From: Pterois miles
Lineage: Eukaryota; Chordata; Actinopteri; Perciformes; Scorpaenidae
Length of the DNA stretch: 64,000 nucleotides
Reading direction: 5' to 3'
Assembly (NCBI GenBank): GCA_947000775.1
Contig: CAMQGK010000416.1
Span: 1-64,000, forward strand
This document shows, piece by piece, positions 1 to 11,716 of the stretch. Within the stretch, counting starts at the first letter, position 1, and the number at the start of each line of letters is the position of its first letter. Below the pieces are notes generated by a model. It saw only the letters and a program-made list of their open reading frames with translations. It was not told where the DNA came from and made no database searches. A program made the translations under genes and the position numbers.

Positions 1-1179
1 ACAAAATGCTTATAATGTATTATGGCAGTGCCAAACACACCTAAAATATGTGCTGGTGCACCTGAATTAAAACAGTTAGTCTGGAGCTCTGATAGCCCAA
101 ATCCCTCGTACCAGCAGTCTGAATACTGTTGTGGATCTCTAATACAGGGTTAAAATGTCTGATTCATCTTAGCCACACTGGAAGATGCGTCTCCATCTCA
201 GCTGCTGGCTGAGTGATGTTTTAGGCTGGTTTGTGGTGCCGCCCGGCGATAGCCCCCCAGCTACTGGAGCTGCTCGTCAGCGCTGATCCGATCAGGCGCC
301 TACAACTTTCACACATGAAAAAAAAAAGCATTTTGCTCATGTTTGGTGGTGGGCTCTGAAGTAAGGAGCAAGGTAACATTTCACTTTGAGAAAAAAGTCA
401 GCTGTTTTTTGGCTTAGTCATCCTTTGTAAATGAATATTACAAAGTCTGTCTCCCTTTTCTTTTTACCTGAGACCAGCTCATTGTGTTGAAAGGTCTTCT
501 GAGGTTGCAATAGGCTTTGCTTTGTTCAGTCTAGTAGACCTTTCTCGCACCACGTTTCTTCAAGGTCAGTGGGCTAAACCAATGCAAAAGTGCCTTACAC
601 TTGCATTCTTTCTAACAGCCAGCAGGGGGCGACTGGTTGGTGACTGGTTGAAAAAGTCTGATCGTATAGAAGTCTATGAGAAAATGACTCCTCACATTAT
701 TACCACAGTAAACACTGGAAACCTGAGTTTATGGTCGCAGTCACTAGTTTCAAGACTTCAATACGGCATGATGTTGACTTAGTATATTATGGTCCCTTTT
801 AGAGTAAAATAGACAATACAGCAGAGTATCTTGTGGGGCGTGGCTACCTTGTGATTGACAGGTCGGTACCATGGTGCTGTCCAGTTTGGGTGTTTTCCGT
901 GTCTTTGTTTTACAGTTTTAACCTTCTTGTTTTCACTTCTGAGTCCCTTTAAAGGTTCCCGTCACTTACTTTGAAAACATCGCAACAGATGAGGAATGAC
1001 TGATTCATGACGTTGAAATGAGTTATCTCATACAATACCTCCTCATTTCACAACAGACACCTAAATATGGTGACAGCTGGCTGGAGAGAGATCACCAGGA
1101 GATCGCCTTAAGGTTTCCTGAGGCTGTTGGCTGTACTGTAGATCAAGGAGGATAAATAACGCTCCAGTTAGTCTAAATT
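1..1179. other. msi2 upstream intron, unassigned stretch
   Basis: No gene, RNA or repeat that I recognise. Base composition is ordinary, and the short open frames carry no motif. By position it is intron 5' of the first visible musashi exon. Confidence 0.5.
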
Positions 1180-1740
1180 TTGCAAGGAAAAGGCATGGCC
1201 TGTGAAGAGTGGAGGGACAGGCAGGCTTGGACTCAATAGCAGCACTCAGAGAACAGGAGTTTTAAAAACTTTAAAACATGTCGGTACACAGTTAGGCAAA
1301 AACGAGCAAACAAATCCAAAACGGCAGGCAAAAAGGCAGAGTCAAAAACAGGCAGAGCATCATGGCACAGTGGGTCAAAACACAAGGAATAATGCTGGAA
1401 CGCTGCTCACGAGGGAACAAGACGAACTGGCTCAGAAGGAAGGGGAGACAAATGAAATACTGGGGAAGGGAGTGATTAACGAGAGACAGGTGGGCACCAT
1501 CGGGGCGGGAAGATGATCGGACGCAGGTGAGTGGAGACAGGAAGTAGGTCAGAGGTGTCAGTCATTCATGCAGGTGGGAAATATGAGGGCAGGAAGTGTT
1601 GTGCTCTAAAACAAGAGAAAAATGTTCGGATATCAAAATAAAACAGGAAGTGAACACATAGAAAATGGAAAGACAAGAAAAACCATGACCTAAGCCCTGA
1701 CAGTCATTACATGTCATATCCAAAGGGGTCCGTTGAACTC
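1180..1740 (+). repeat. Dispersed repeat family A, copy 1
   Basis: About 540 bp that recurs in the same orientation at 38350-38885. Shared landmarks in order are a GGCTTGGACTCAA-like head, ACAAATCCAAA, GGCAGGCAAAA, GGCAGAGTCAAAAA, AATGCTGGAACGCTG, ACAAGACGA, AGGTGGG, GATCAG/GATCGGAC, and a tail near the CCTGACAG/CCTGCGGG motif. It encodes no recognisable protein and is probably a non-autonomous mobile repeat. The 104-codon frame inside it has no counterpart frame in the second copy. Confidence 0.7.
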
Positions 1741-4388
1741 TCACCTCAAGATATGTGAATGAAAATGGGTTCTGTGGGTACCCACAAGTCTCCCCTTTAC
1801 AGATGTACCCACTATATTATAAATGTATGCAGTTCAGATAAAAAAACATACAGCCATTGAAGTATAAATGTGTTATTTCATCCCTTTATAAAAATGATGT
1901 GTTTGAATATTTCTGCATACTGGGGTCCTCAAACAGTCTTGGAATTACATAAATACATAAAGGTATAACAGGAAAGCTGAGACTTGTGTGCATCCAGTGA
2001 ACCCAGTTGTATTGATGTGTGATGGTTTAGGGTTACTCCATAGTGTGCGGTCAGCTGTGGACCTCCGGTATGTCTGTGGTGGACACAGTCCCACTGCAGA
2101 CTGTAGAGGGTTATGGGCCCAGATTCTTGGCCGCTGCCTGGTACATTGGGCCATGTTGACCAGTTTGGGCTACGTATGTTAAATTGGCAGCATGAGTTTG
2201 GTTTTGAAGTGACACACAAACATTTCATCTACATGTTCATGTAGATTAATATTTATATCTCTTTATTGTATTATATTTGAATATATCACCAATTTATGGA
2301 TATGGAAGCATTGGAGGATATAATCTATGAGGGACTCTTCACATTCAGCATTTGCATTATTGGGACACATAGTTGGGTGGGTTGTGAGATTGTGTGTTTC
2401 TGCCTCCACAGCTGTTTAGGTGCACAAGGGAAACTTTGGCAGAAGTGTGCTTCCGAAAATCAGAGCACACTCTGCCTCCCATCACACCTTATTCTCTCTG
2501 ACAAAAGGCCCTAATGGTTCAGTATTTTAATGTCTGATAAAATCCTGCTTGCCATCTGCTGCAGCTGCAGATGCTCCTCTCTTACTGAGCCGAACACACC
2601 GGTGAGTGTTTTAATTTCACGTCGCCGTTGGGAGACTCTCTCCGGAACAAATTATCCCAAATTATGCCTCTCAGGAGCCAGCTCTGTTCCCTCTGGGGAG
2701 TACAGCACCCGGATTAACCTCTGTATAGCGTCAGCCTGGGAAATGTGGGTGTGTGTAACACATGTGGACAGGAAAAGCTAATTATTGATTGCATCTGTTT
2801 ATTCTCAGCCCTAATCCAGCTCAGACACACTGAGTCTGCTGTGACCATCCTGTAGGGAAAATATATGGTAACATATATTACAACAGTACATGACAACAGT
2901 ATTAACTTTAATGTACACCATGATGTAATGTGCTCAGCATACATAAAATATTATAAGAAATGCTTTGTATGGCAGTTATTTCACAACTCACCACAGGAGT
3001 GTTTAACTGAATTAAAATGTTATCAGTACATTCATTGCATCTTAATAAAAGCCGTTTTCAACTAAACGTATCTGTACTCAAGATAATGGCACACTAATTA
3101 AGCCAAATGCTGTACAGCAGTGCGACCAAGGAGGTCCCACTTGTTAGAGAAGTGAATGTGATGTTTTTCTACAGGACTGAAACTGAGTGCATACTTTAAC
3201 AAGTAGGAACTTGCTTGCGCAGAATAATTCATCTGTTTACACACATTGTGAAAGATTAAAAGGAAAATGAACCGAACCATGTATGTGACATATGTGCCCT
3301 AAAACATACCTGGTGCTATTCCATAGTTTCCTTAATGTCAACAAGTCCCATGAGATGGACAAAACCAACAATAGTCTCTATATCTATATATCTACAGTAC
3401 TTTCTGACTTCCAGGATGGTGTATGCAGGATTTTATCAAAATATTCTACGTTTTAACAGTTTTTGTACAACAATGAAGTTCTATGGCACAGAGGAAGAAG
3501 ATATATTGCAATACATGCACAATACTTCTTAGATACTTCCTCTACCTAGATTCACCACTTAAAGGGACTCTGTAAGAATCAGAAATTGGTTGTAACAGCA
3601 ACACTTGTGGTCACAATGTCAATGACAGTCAGCATTTTGTTGCTCACGCTCGTCATGTGCTATCTGAATATGAGCAAACACACTGAAAGTGATTGACATC
3701 ATGTGGATAGATGATGTAAGTACAACACTGTTATTACAGTTTGACATTTTCTGTAATGTGAGTTGTAAAGTATAATATTATTAGCAGCTTGCTAGCTTGC
3801 AGAACATAGGCTATTGATGTATAACTAATACAGTCTTGATAACATGAGTGATGTTAGAAACTTGTTAGCTTCATCAATCGCTGTTTGTGTAGCTTTCACT
3901 GAGACACTCAGAAACGTCAGCGCAAATAGTTTAGCTGGATGACAATGCAAACGGTTGGTACAACTAGATGGAATATAATGCTTAAGATGTGTTGGGGAAT
4001 ACTGAACTACATGTAATTAAACTAGTATTATTTAATCATAAAACCATTGTTTCTGAATGGAAAGTGTTTGACGGAGGGACACTGTATAGCAAACTAAAGC
4101 TGACATTTGTCTGTTTATGTATAACCACATGCACATTGACAAATATATCTGAATAACATGATAAACTAAACTTCTCCCTGGAGTAGCTTTGCTATAATTG
4201 AACTTCTCCCAGTCAGTAGTAGGCCTAGTGTTAATTGGGAGCTTCTAAAGCTATGATTTACCTGAATAGTAAATAGGAATTTCTGAGAAAGGAAATTGTC
4301 ATTGTGTACACTTCCATTCTTTCCTTTCAGGAATCAAGTTCTGAAGACTTTGTAGCTGCAGTACAAGAGCAGCAGTGATAGTGATGTT
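1741..4388. other. msi2 upstream intron, mostly unassigned
   Basis: No gene seen. About 2500-2850 is free of recognisable repeats and may be conserved non-coding DNA. About 3558-3740 (AAAGGGACTCTGTAA, later GTGATTGACATCATG) resembles sequence on both sides of the Tc1 element at 26656-28069, so it is probably a MITE copy. Confidence 0.4.
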
Positions 4389-7055
4389 AGAGGGGGGAGG
4401 GGTAGAGGACAGGGTAAAGGACGGGGTAGAGGACGGGGTAGAGGACAGGGTAGAAGACGGGTAGAGGACAGGGTAGAGGACAGGATAGAGGAAGGGGTAG
4501 AGGACGGGGTAGAGGATGGGTAGAGGACGGGGTAGAGGACAGGGTAGAGGACGGGTAGAGGACAGGGTAGAGGACAGGGTAGAGGACGGGTAGAGGACAG
4601 GGTAGAGGACAGGGTAGAGGACGGGTAGAGGACAGGGTAGAGGACAGGGTAGAGGACGGGGTAGAGGATGGGTAGAGGACGGGGTAGAGGACAGGGTAGA
4701 GGACGGGTAGAGGACGGGGTAGAGGACAGGGTAGAGGACGGGGTAGAGGACAGGGTAGAGGACGGGTAGAGGACAGGGTAGAGGACAGGGTAGAGGACGG
4801 GTAGAGGACAGGGTAGAGGACAGGGTAGAGGACGGGGTAGAGGACGGGTAGAGGACGGGGTAGAGGACAGGGTAGAAGACGGGGTAGAGGACGGGTAGAG
4901 GACGGGGTAGAGGACAGGGTAGAGGACAGGGTAGAGGACGGGTAGAGGACAGGGTAGAGGACAGGGTAGAAGACGGGTAGAGGACGGGTAGAGGACCGGG
5001 TAGAGGAAGGGGTAGAGGATGGGTAGAGGACGGGGTAGAGGACGGGTAGAGGACAGGGTAGAGGAAGGGGTAGAGGACGGGGTAGAGGACGGGGCAGAGG
5101 ACGGGGCAGAGGACGGGGTAGAGGACGGGGTAGAAGACGGGGTAGAGGACAGGGTAGAAGACGGGTAGAGGACGGGTAGAGGACGGGGTAGAGGACGGGG
5201 TAGAGGATGGGGTAGAGGACAGGGTAGAGGACGGGTAGAGGACAGGGTAGAGGACAGGGTAGAGGAAGGGGTAGAGGACAGGGTAGAGGACAGGGTAGAA
5301 GACGGGGTAGAGGACACGGTAGAGGACGGGTAGAGGACAGGGTAGAGGACAGGGTAGAGGAAGGGGTAGAGGACAGGGTAGAGGATGGGGTAGAGGACAG
5401 GGTAGAGGACGGGTAGAGGTCGGGTAGAGGACAGGGTAGAGGAAGGGGTAGAGGACGGGGTAGAGGATGGGTAGAGGACGGGGTAGAGGACAGGGTAGAG
5501 GACGGGGTAGAGGACAGGGTAGAGGACGGGGTAGAGGACAGGGTAGAGGACGGGTAGAGGTCGGGTAGAGGACAGGGTAGAGGAAGGGGTAGAGGACGGG
5601 GTAGAGGATGGGTAGAGGACGGGGTAGAGGATGGGGTAGAGGACAGGGTAGAGGACGGGGTAGAGGACAGGGTAGAGGACGGGTAGAGGACAGGGTAGGG
5701 GACGGGTAGAGGACAGGGTAGAGGAAGGGGTAGAGGACGGGGTAGAGGACAGGGTAGCAGACAGGGTAGAGGATGGGGTAGAGGAAGGGGTAGCAGACGG
5801 GCAGAGGACGGGTAGAGGACAGGGTAGAGGAAGGGGTAGAGGACGGGGTAGAGGATGGGTAGAGGACGGGGTAGAGGACAGGGTAGAGGATGGGGTAGAG
5901 GACGGGGTAGAGGATGGGTAGAGGACGGGGTAGAGGACAGGGTAGAGGAAGGGGTAGAGGACGGGGTAGAGGATGGGTGGAGGACGGGGTAGAGGACAGG
6001 GTAGAGGAAGGGTAGAGGACAGGGTAGAGGAAGGGGTAGCAGATGGGTAGAGGATGGGTAGAGGAAGGGGTAGAGGACAGGGTAGAGGACAGGGTAGAGG
6101 AAGGGGTAGAGGACAGGTTAGAGGAAGGGGTAGAGGACAGGGTAGAGGAAGGGTAGAGGACAGGGTAGAGGAAGGGGTAGAGGACGGTGTAGAGGACAGG
6201 GTAGAGGAAGGGGTAGAGGACAGGGTAGAGGAAGGGGTAGAGGACGGTGTAGAGGACAGGTTAGAGGAAGGGGTAGAGGATGGGTAGAGGAAGGGGTAGA
6301 GGACAGGGTAGAGGAAGGGGTAGCAGACAGGGTAGAGGACGGGTAGAGGACAGGGTAGAGGACAGGTTAGAGGAAGGGGTAGAGGATGGGTAGAGGAAGG
6401 GGTAGAGGAAGGGGTAGAGGATGGGTAGAGGACAGGTTAGAGGAAGGGGTAGAGGATGGGTAGAGGAAGGGGTAGAGGAAGGGGTAGAGGATGGGTAGAG
6501 GATGGGTAGAGGAAGGGGTAGAGGACAGTGTAGAGGACAGGTTAGAGGAAGGGGTAGAGGATGGGTAGAGGAAGGGGTAGAGGACAGGGTAGAGGAAGGG
6601 GTAGCAGACAGGGTAGAGGACGGGTAGAGGACAGGGTAGAGGACAGGTTAAAGGGAAGGGGTAGAGGATGGGTAGAGGATGGGTAGAGGAAGGGGTAGAG
6701 GACAGTGTAGAGGACAGGTTAGAGGAAGGGGTAGAGGACAGGGTAGAGGAAGGGGTAGCAGATGGGTAGAGGAAGGGGTAGAGGAAGGGGTAGAGGACAG
6801 GTTAGAGGAAGGGGTAGAGGACAGGGTAGAGGAAGGGGTAGAGGACAGGGTAGAGGACGGGTAGAGGACAGGGTAGAGGAAGGGGTAGAGGACAGGTTAG
6901 AGGAAGGGGTAGAGGAAGGGGTAGAGGACGGGTAGAGGACAGGGTAGAGGATGGGTAGAGGACAGGGTAGAGGACAGGGTAGAGGACGGGTAGAGGACAG
7001 GGTAGAGGAAGGGGTAGCAGACCGGTAGAGGATGGGTAGAGGAAGGGGTAGAGGG
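4389..7055 (+). repeat. 2.67-kb purine-rich minisatellite (13-14 bp units)
   Basis: Roughly 200 tandem units of GGGGTAGAGGAC(A/G) or GGGTAGAGGACAG type, 13 or 14 bp long. The + strand is nearly all G and A, with one T and usually one C per unit. The first half is dominated by GACGGGG and GACAGGG variants; the second half by GAAGGGG, GGTTAGAGG and AGCAGA variants, so the array is not homogenised end to end. Mixed unit lengths keep switching the reading frame. It lies in the sense strand of a musashi intron, so the pre-mRNA would contain about 200 G-runs and donor-like GGTAGAG motifs. Confidence 0.97.
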
Positions 7056-10000
7056 TTGTAATCACAAAAAATTAAAAGAAAAAAATAGTTCATATTCACT
7101 ACAGAGAATCAAATGTTTTTAAGAGTTTTACTTACTTTAGGAACCGAATCCTGAAATTCAAAAGATTGAAATTGAGAACTGAACCACAATATGCTGATGT
7201 GAGAATTATGTCGAGTAATTTTGAGGAGAGATGATAATAATGAGTCAGTACCTTCAGTTGTCTGTCAGGCAGAACTTCCTTCCATGCTGTTTGGCTCCCA
7301 ACAAGCACCACCATTTCCAACATTATTAAACCATTTAACTCTAAATGAGTCACATCGGACCTTCGTAGCTCAAAATGATTTGATCTATAGAGCTTTTTGG
7401 GACACTTGTACTTTCTGAAATAATGGCTAAAATGTACAAGGCCCACCATGATATCTGCACTACAACTACTAGTTACTGACTACTACAGGCGTGCTCATCA
7501 TCTATGCATTTTCACTGGTGATTGGTGAAAGGGGGGGTGTTTGCCATAAATGACTTCACTTCCACCAGGTCATCTAAATATTGCAGCCATATTTCCAGCA
7601 CATTTAAAAAAAATATTTCATTGGAGACGGGGGGCAGACAGAGAAATCAGAAATACAGACTGAAGCTAAAACTGGAGCGTAATTTCTTGTGCTTGGCTTA
7701 TAGTCATTTACAGAGTGATAATTATAAAAAAGATGTAGGCATGGTGGTGCAGTGGTTAGCGCTGCTGTGAATTTCTCTGTAGTGTCAAAATACTGTAAAA
7801 GCAAAAACTGAATAATGTATATACTGTACAACATCCAGAGTTTGGGCTGGGATTGCCTACATACAGCTATCACCACGGATGTCACAAGCTAAAATGGAGT
7901 TGGTTAAGACAAACTGGTAGCAGCTAGCAGTGCTAATAAATGCACCAATGCAGACAGAGCCAATCGTGTCTGCCTGGAGGTGTTACACTGACCTACGACC
8001 ACGAAACGAGCGGTAACATCATATGGGTGCAGTACAGATATGCCACAAAACATCAGTGTTTCTCTGAAAAAAATGTATACTGGCTCTGTTAGCAGCAGGG
8101 ATTAGCATTGATTGACCACTTGATGTAGTGTGCTGAAAGAGAGTGAGGCCAAGCAGCAGCTGACTTTCCTCTATATGACATTCTATAACCATCAGATCAG
8201 TTTTTCCTCAAAGACATCTATTTTTACTAATAACGAGTCATGGTTGGTCTGTTGGAAAAGAAAAAAAAACATCTCAGTTTATCCACAAAATGTGACTCTG
8301 CAGAGAGTTGCTCCTATGAATGTCATTGTGAAGCAGTGGACTTGCAGTTTTTAGGATAATGTGTGTGTTTGCGGCAGGCACATCTTTTTATGAGCCCAGT
8401 AATGACATTGGTAGGTCCTCAACTCATGTTTCCACTCGCCTTTGATTTACCACCAAAATAAATCTATGCCCCTATATACTCAGGTTTTTGGCAAATTATG
8501 TTTTATTTCTTGGTGTAATTGAAATTGCCTTCATGGTCTCATTCGGTGTATCAAAGCTGTGTTTAAAGCCTTTTTAATTGTTTTCCCTCCTCAAAGGCTT
8601 GCAGATGTAGGATTGATATCTTTATTTGCTGTAAAACAGTTTTAAACTGTAAGTTAAAATTGCTGAACATCTAGTGTCTGCTGAGGCTTTATTTTATTCT
8701 GAAAGGCAAGTGGGTGAATAAGTTTCCTCTCTTTCTCCTGCACTATCACTTCTCTTGACAGCACTATCCAGCCACAACCATCATCACCATCGTCATCATC
8801 ATTTCCTCTTCATTCCTGACTAAATTATGCCAGTGACACTTTTATGAATCTGTCAGCTGAAATATGCCACATTTTGGCATGATTGTGTTTTATTGTGCTG
8901 CTTGAATTGAATTTGCTGTTCCCAGGCTTTTATGTGCATTGTAAATAAAAAAGAGGCAGTAGAAAGGGAGAAATGAAGTGGAAGTGGCATCGCATTTAAC
9001 AGGCCAACCTGCTATTTTTCAGCATTGTTCCCAGCAGAATAAGGCAGCCAGGGTAATTTGCATATATAAAGGCCTTCCTTGCACACCCAGGTTTGGTTAA
9101 ACCATTCTTTCTCCCCTCCAAATAATGGAAGCACAAATTGAGGGCTTTGGGCATGGAGAGATGATGGGAAATATATTAATTTGTCTCTTGTCATTTGCTA
9201 GGGATAAACTGAGTGTTGTCATGGTAATTTGGTACTCGGGGGCTGTGGGTCACTTTCAGACAGAGACCCAGTAATCCTTGTGAAGCACTGATAAGAGCTG
9301 CCTGGTGTGTGTGGCTGCGACGACATGTGTGTACCCTTCACTGGAATGATGAATTACCTGCTTATCTGGCTCAGTCCAGAGAGGCCAGCGCATGACGACA
9401 TCCGACTGTCGGAGAGAGAAGGACGGGTTGAGATAGGCTGCTGGAGAAAGAGATGAAATGATGTCAGGGGTCGGGTGGAAGAAAGGGGGCATCATACAGG
9501 TAAAATGGCTAGATGGGGCAGTGGAGGAGGAGAGACATGAAAGTGATAATGCTGCTGGATGGAAAGGGATGGTGATGCTGAGCTGTAATGATGCATTGTT
9601 GTCATTCTGCTACAAATGGGTGGTGAAAGCTAGAGCCAGTACACTGAAAGCACATGATGCAAGATGATGGTTTGGAAGATATACGTTCAGCTAACATAGA
9701 GCCTGAAGTGAGTTGAAGGGATACCCAACCTTTTCAGAGGTCCCATTTGATGGACAACTTTCCTAACAGCATGCACTGTTCTGAATATGAAAACGTGAGT
9801 GTGAAAAACATGCAAATCAGTGAATCTATCGTGGCATGTAAAGCCTAACTCTAATTCACTGTGCTTTTATTCTCAAATGAGACTTTTATCCAGTTTTCAA
9901 CCTGAGCAAGAAATATGAGCATATTCCTGGAAAATCATCCTGGCGGCTCTGACACACAGTGTCTTTTACAGTTTACTCTCAGTAGATCTGTGCTTGCCAG

Positions 10001-10180
10001 CTTCCCTCCCCTCGCCCATATCCAGCAAGAAGCTTGTTCTGGCTCTTCCCTCATCCTACAAGCTACTTGTTTCTTGCTCTTTTTGTTCTAGCCCAGATCT
10101 GACAACAATCAGCATGACCTGCAGCTGATCTTCACAGGGAACAATTATGCTTGCCATCCCTTGTCCTTACACTCTTGAAC
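7056..10180. other. msi2 upstream intron between minisatellite and retroelement
   Basis: No gene seen. Position 7736-7772 (GGTGGTGCAGTGGTTAGCGC) is the head of a common fish LINE/SINE-type repeat, cut off after about 35 bp. The part from 8420 to 9260 is listed separately as candidate regulatory DNA. The rest is unassigned. Confidence 0.45.
8420..9260. promoter_or_regulatory. Candidate conserved non-coding stretch
   Basis: About 840 bp with none of the repeat families seen elsewhere in the window, AT-rich with many short homeodomain-like TAAT/ATTA motifs and an octamer ATTTGCAT near 9057. Musashi-2 introns are known to contain conserved non-coding elements in vertebrates. Assignment is inference from composition only; an alignment across fish genomes would settle it. 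Confidence 0.25.
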
Positions 10181-10944
10181 TTAAGGCTGGTAGTTCAAGG
10201 CCTTGCTCTTGTGAGTCTCTTTGCAACCCTCCTTCCACGACATTGTCAGCTCAACCACAATGTTTTTCCGGTCTTTAGTTGACCACAGTACATATGGACA
10301 GAGGGTTGTGTGGAGCACCTCGGGGAACGGCACACTCAACACCCTTTTCCCAGGACCAGGCAGTTTGCAGCAGGTTGGGCTTTTGTGTTTTGGTCGAGAA
10401 AGGCCGGACACCTTCCTGGATGAAGGTAATGGCCTGCAGCAAGTCTTTGCCAGCTGGTCTCTTACTATATCTCTCCTGCTCTTGTGTATCAGCAAGAGCC
10501 AGAAATAACTTATCATGGTGCTACCTTGAATATATGATGTTTTGCACCTGGACAGCATGTGTGCCAGTTTCCATTTTTGACCACAAAACTTGCAGTGAGG
10601 GTCCTCTCTCGGGCCCCATGTGTGCAGATGTGATGGTGACGGAAGGGTGCTGTACATGGATCGCAAGAGGAAGGACATATGGAAACGACTCCTGTCTCCA
10701 CAACTCGGCCCATGTGGTCTTGCACTTTGGCGGATCTGATTTTGTCCAGGCTCCCTGGGACCTCTGTTCTACTGCCTTGACATTCACTTCTCTTCCTAGT
10801 AGTTTCATACTTCTGCCTAAAACATTTCATCCCACTGAAGAAAAGCTTGGGAGAATTTCCAAAGATCTCCAACAGTACTCGTTGGTTTTCCTCTCGATGC
10901 CCTCTACAACATTCATGGGGAACTCGTAAACTTTGAAGAACCAT
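10181..10944 (-). mobile_element. Degenerate non-LTR retroelement fragment (C-terminal part), antisense
   Basis: Read on the minus strand from 10944 to 10181, the translations carry a chain of motifs familiar from the C-terminal part of a fish non-LTR retroelement polyprotein: GAWTKSDPPKCKTTWAELWR, then SFLLRSMYSTLPSPSHLH, WGPREDPHCKFCGQ with a Cys-x2-Cys...His...Cys zinc-ribbon-like cluster (HMLSRCKTS), and finally ELTMSWKEGCKETH. They sit in at least two frames (10521-10808, then 10181-10678), so the coding frame is broken by one or more indels. The 216-codon frame on the + strand over the same DNA is its shadow. I do not recognise the exact clade. No catalytic RT motif lies in this piece. 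Confidence 0.7.
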
Positions 10945-11089
10945 AGAAGCAAAGACTAATATTAGCCAGGGAGTCTGGATTTGCTAATGGTCCCATCACC
11001 TATGGAGCTGATGCAGATTGATTATTTATTCCTTGGCAAATTACGTGACAACAACTGGGTTAAAATAAGTCTAGATAGGCTGTAACTTT

Positions 11090-11716
11090 AAGCTGGTGGC
11101 TGAAATTGGAGCAAATATGATTTAAAAAGTTATTTTTATAAAACTGTCACTATATCCTGCGCATGCAACAGGGAGGACACCAAGGACTCCAATGGCATCT
11201 ACAAGATTTCACAGACCAGAGGACCAATCAACAACCAATCAGAACCAACCTGGAGCCTGCCGTCCAGCTTCAGTCTATGAGAGCCAGCTGTCAATTACTC
11301 ACACTCTCCGACCAAACGGTCTAACTAGGCAGCACTGATCAAATATGAACCAGTGTTACATTAATGCCTATTTCTCTCCTAAAATGTTTTCAGGATCATC
11401 TTCTGGTACAGGATTCAACTGTAAAATGGCAGCCATGTTGAGATTTCTTGAGGGAATACCAAGCACCCCTCATATGGCTGGAGCACAGCCAATAGGAACA
11501 CGCTCTCTCTGAAATGACCTGTGATTGGTCAAAGTCTCTCATCACAGGCTAGAATGTCTAAATCCTGAAAACAGCCATGAGGAGGAGCAGAAGTCTAATT
11601 TACTCTCAGAACACTTGAACTACAATATGCTGAGAGGTTAATACGTATTTTTGCCTAATGATGGCAAAAAAAATTTTTGCCTACTGAAGTTTTAAGTATG
11701 TAAGTTATGTGACAAT
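11090..11716 (-). repeat. Dispersed repeat family B, copy 1 (inverted)
   Basis: The reverse complement matches 14505-15160 and 37917-38335. Shared landmarks are a CTTCAGTAGGCA/CCTGCAGTAGGCA end, ATTGGCTGTGCTCC, CAACATGGCTGCC, ATTTGATCAG, TGACCGTTTG, GTGAAATCTTG(C/T)AGATG, and a CAGGATATAG end followed by an A/T-rich tail. No coding capacity; probably a non-autonomous DNA transposon about 640 bp long. Confidence 0.75.

Noticed and set aside
4334..5317. 327-codon minus-strand Pro/Ser/Leu-rich frame
   Set aside because: Produced by the purine-rich minisatellite; the frame flips with 13/14-bp unit changes and has no domain.
10279..10929. 216-codon + strand frame
   Set aside because: Shadow of the retroelement fragment whose recognisable motifs are all on the minus strand.
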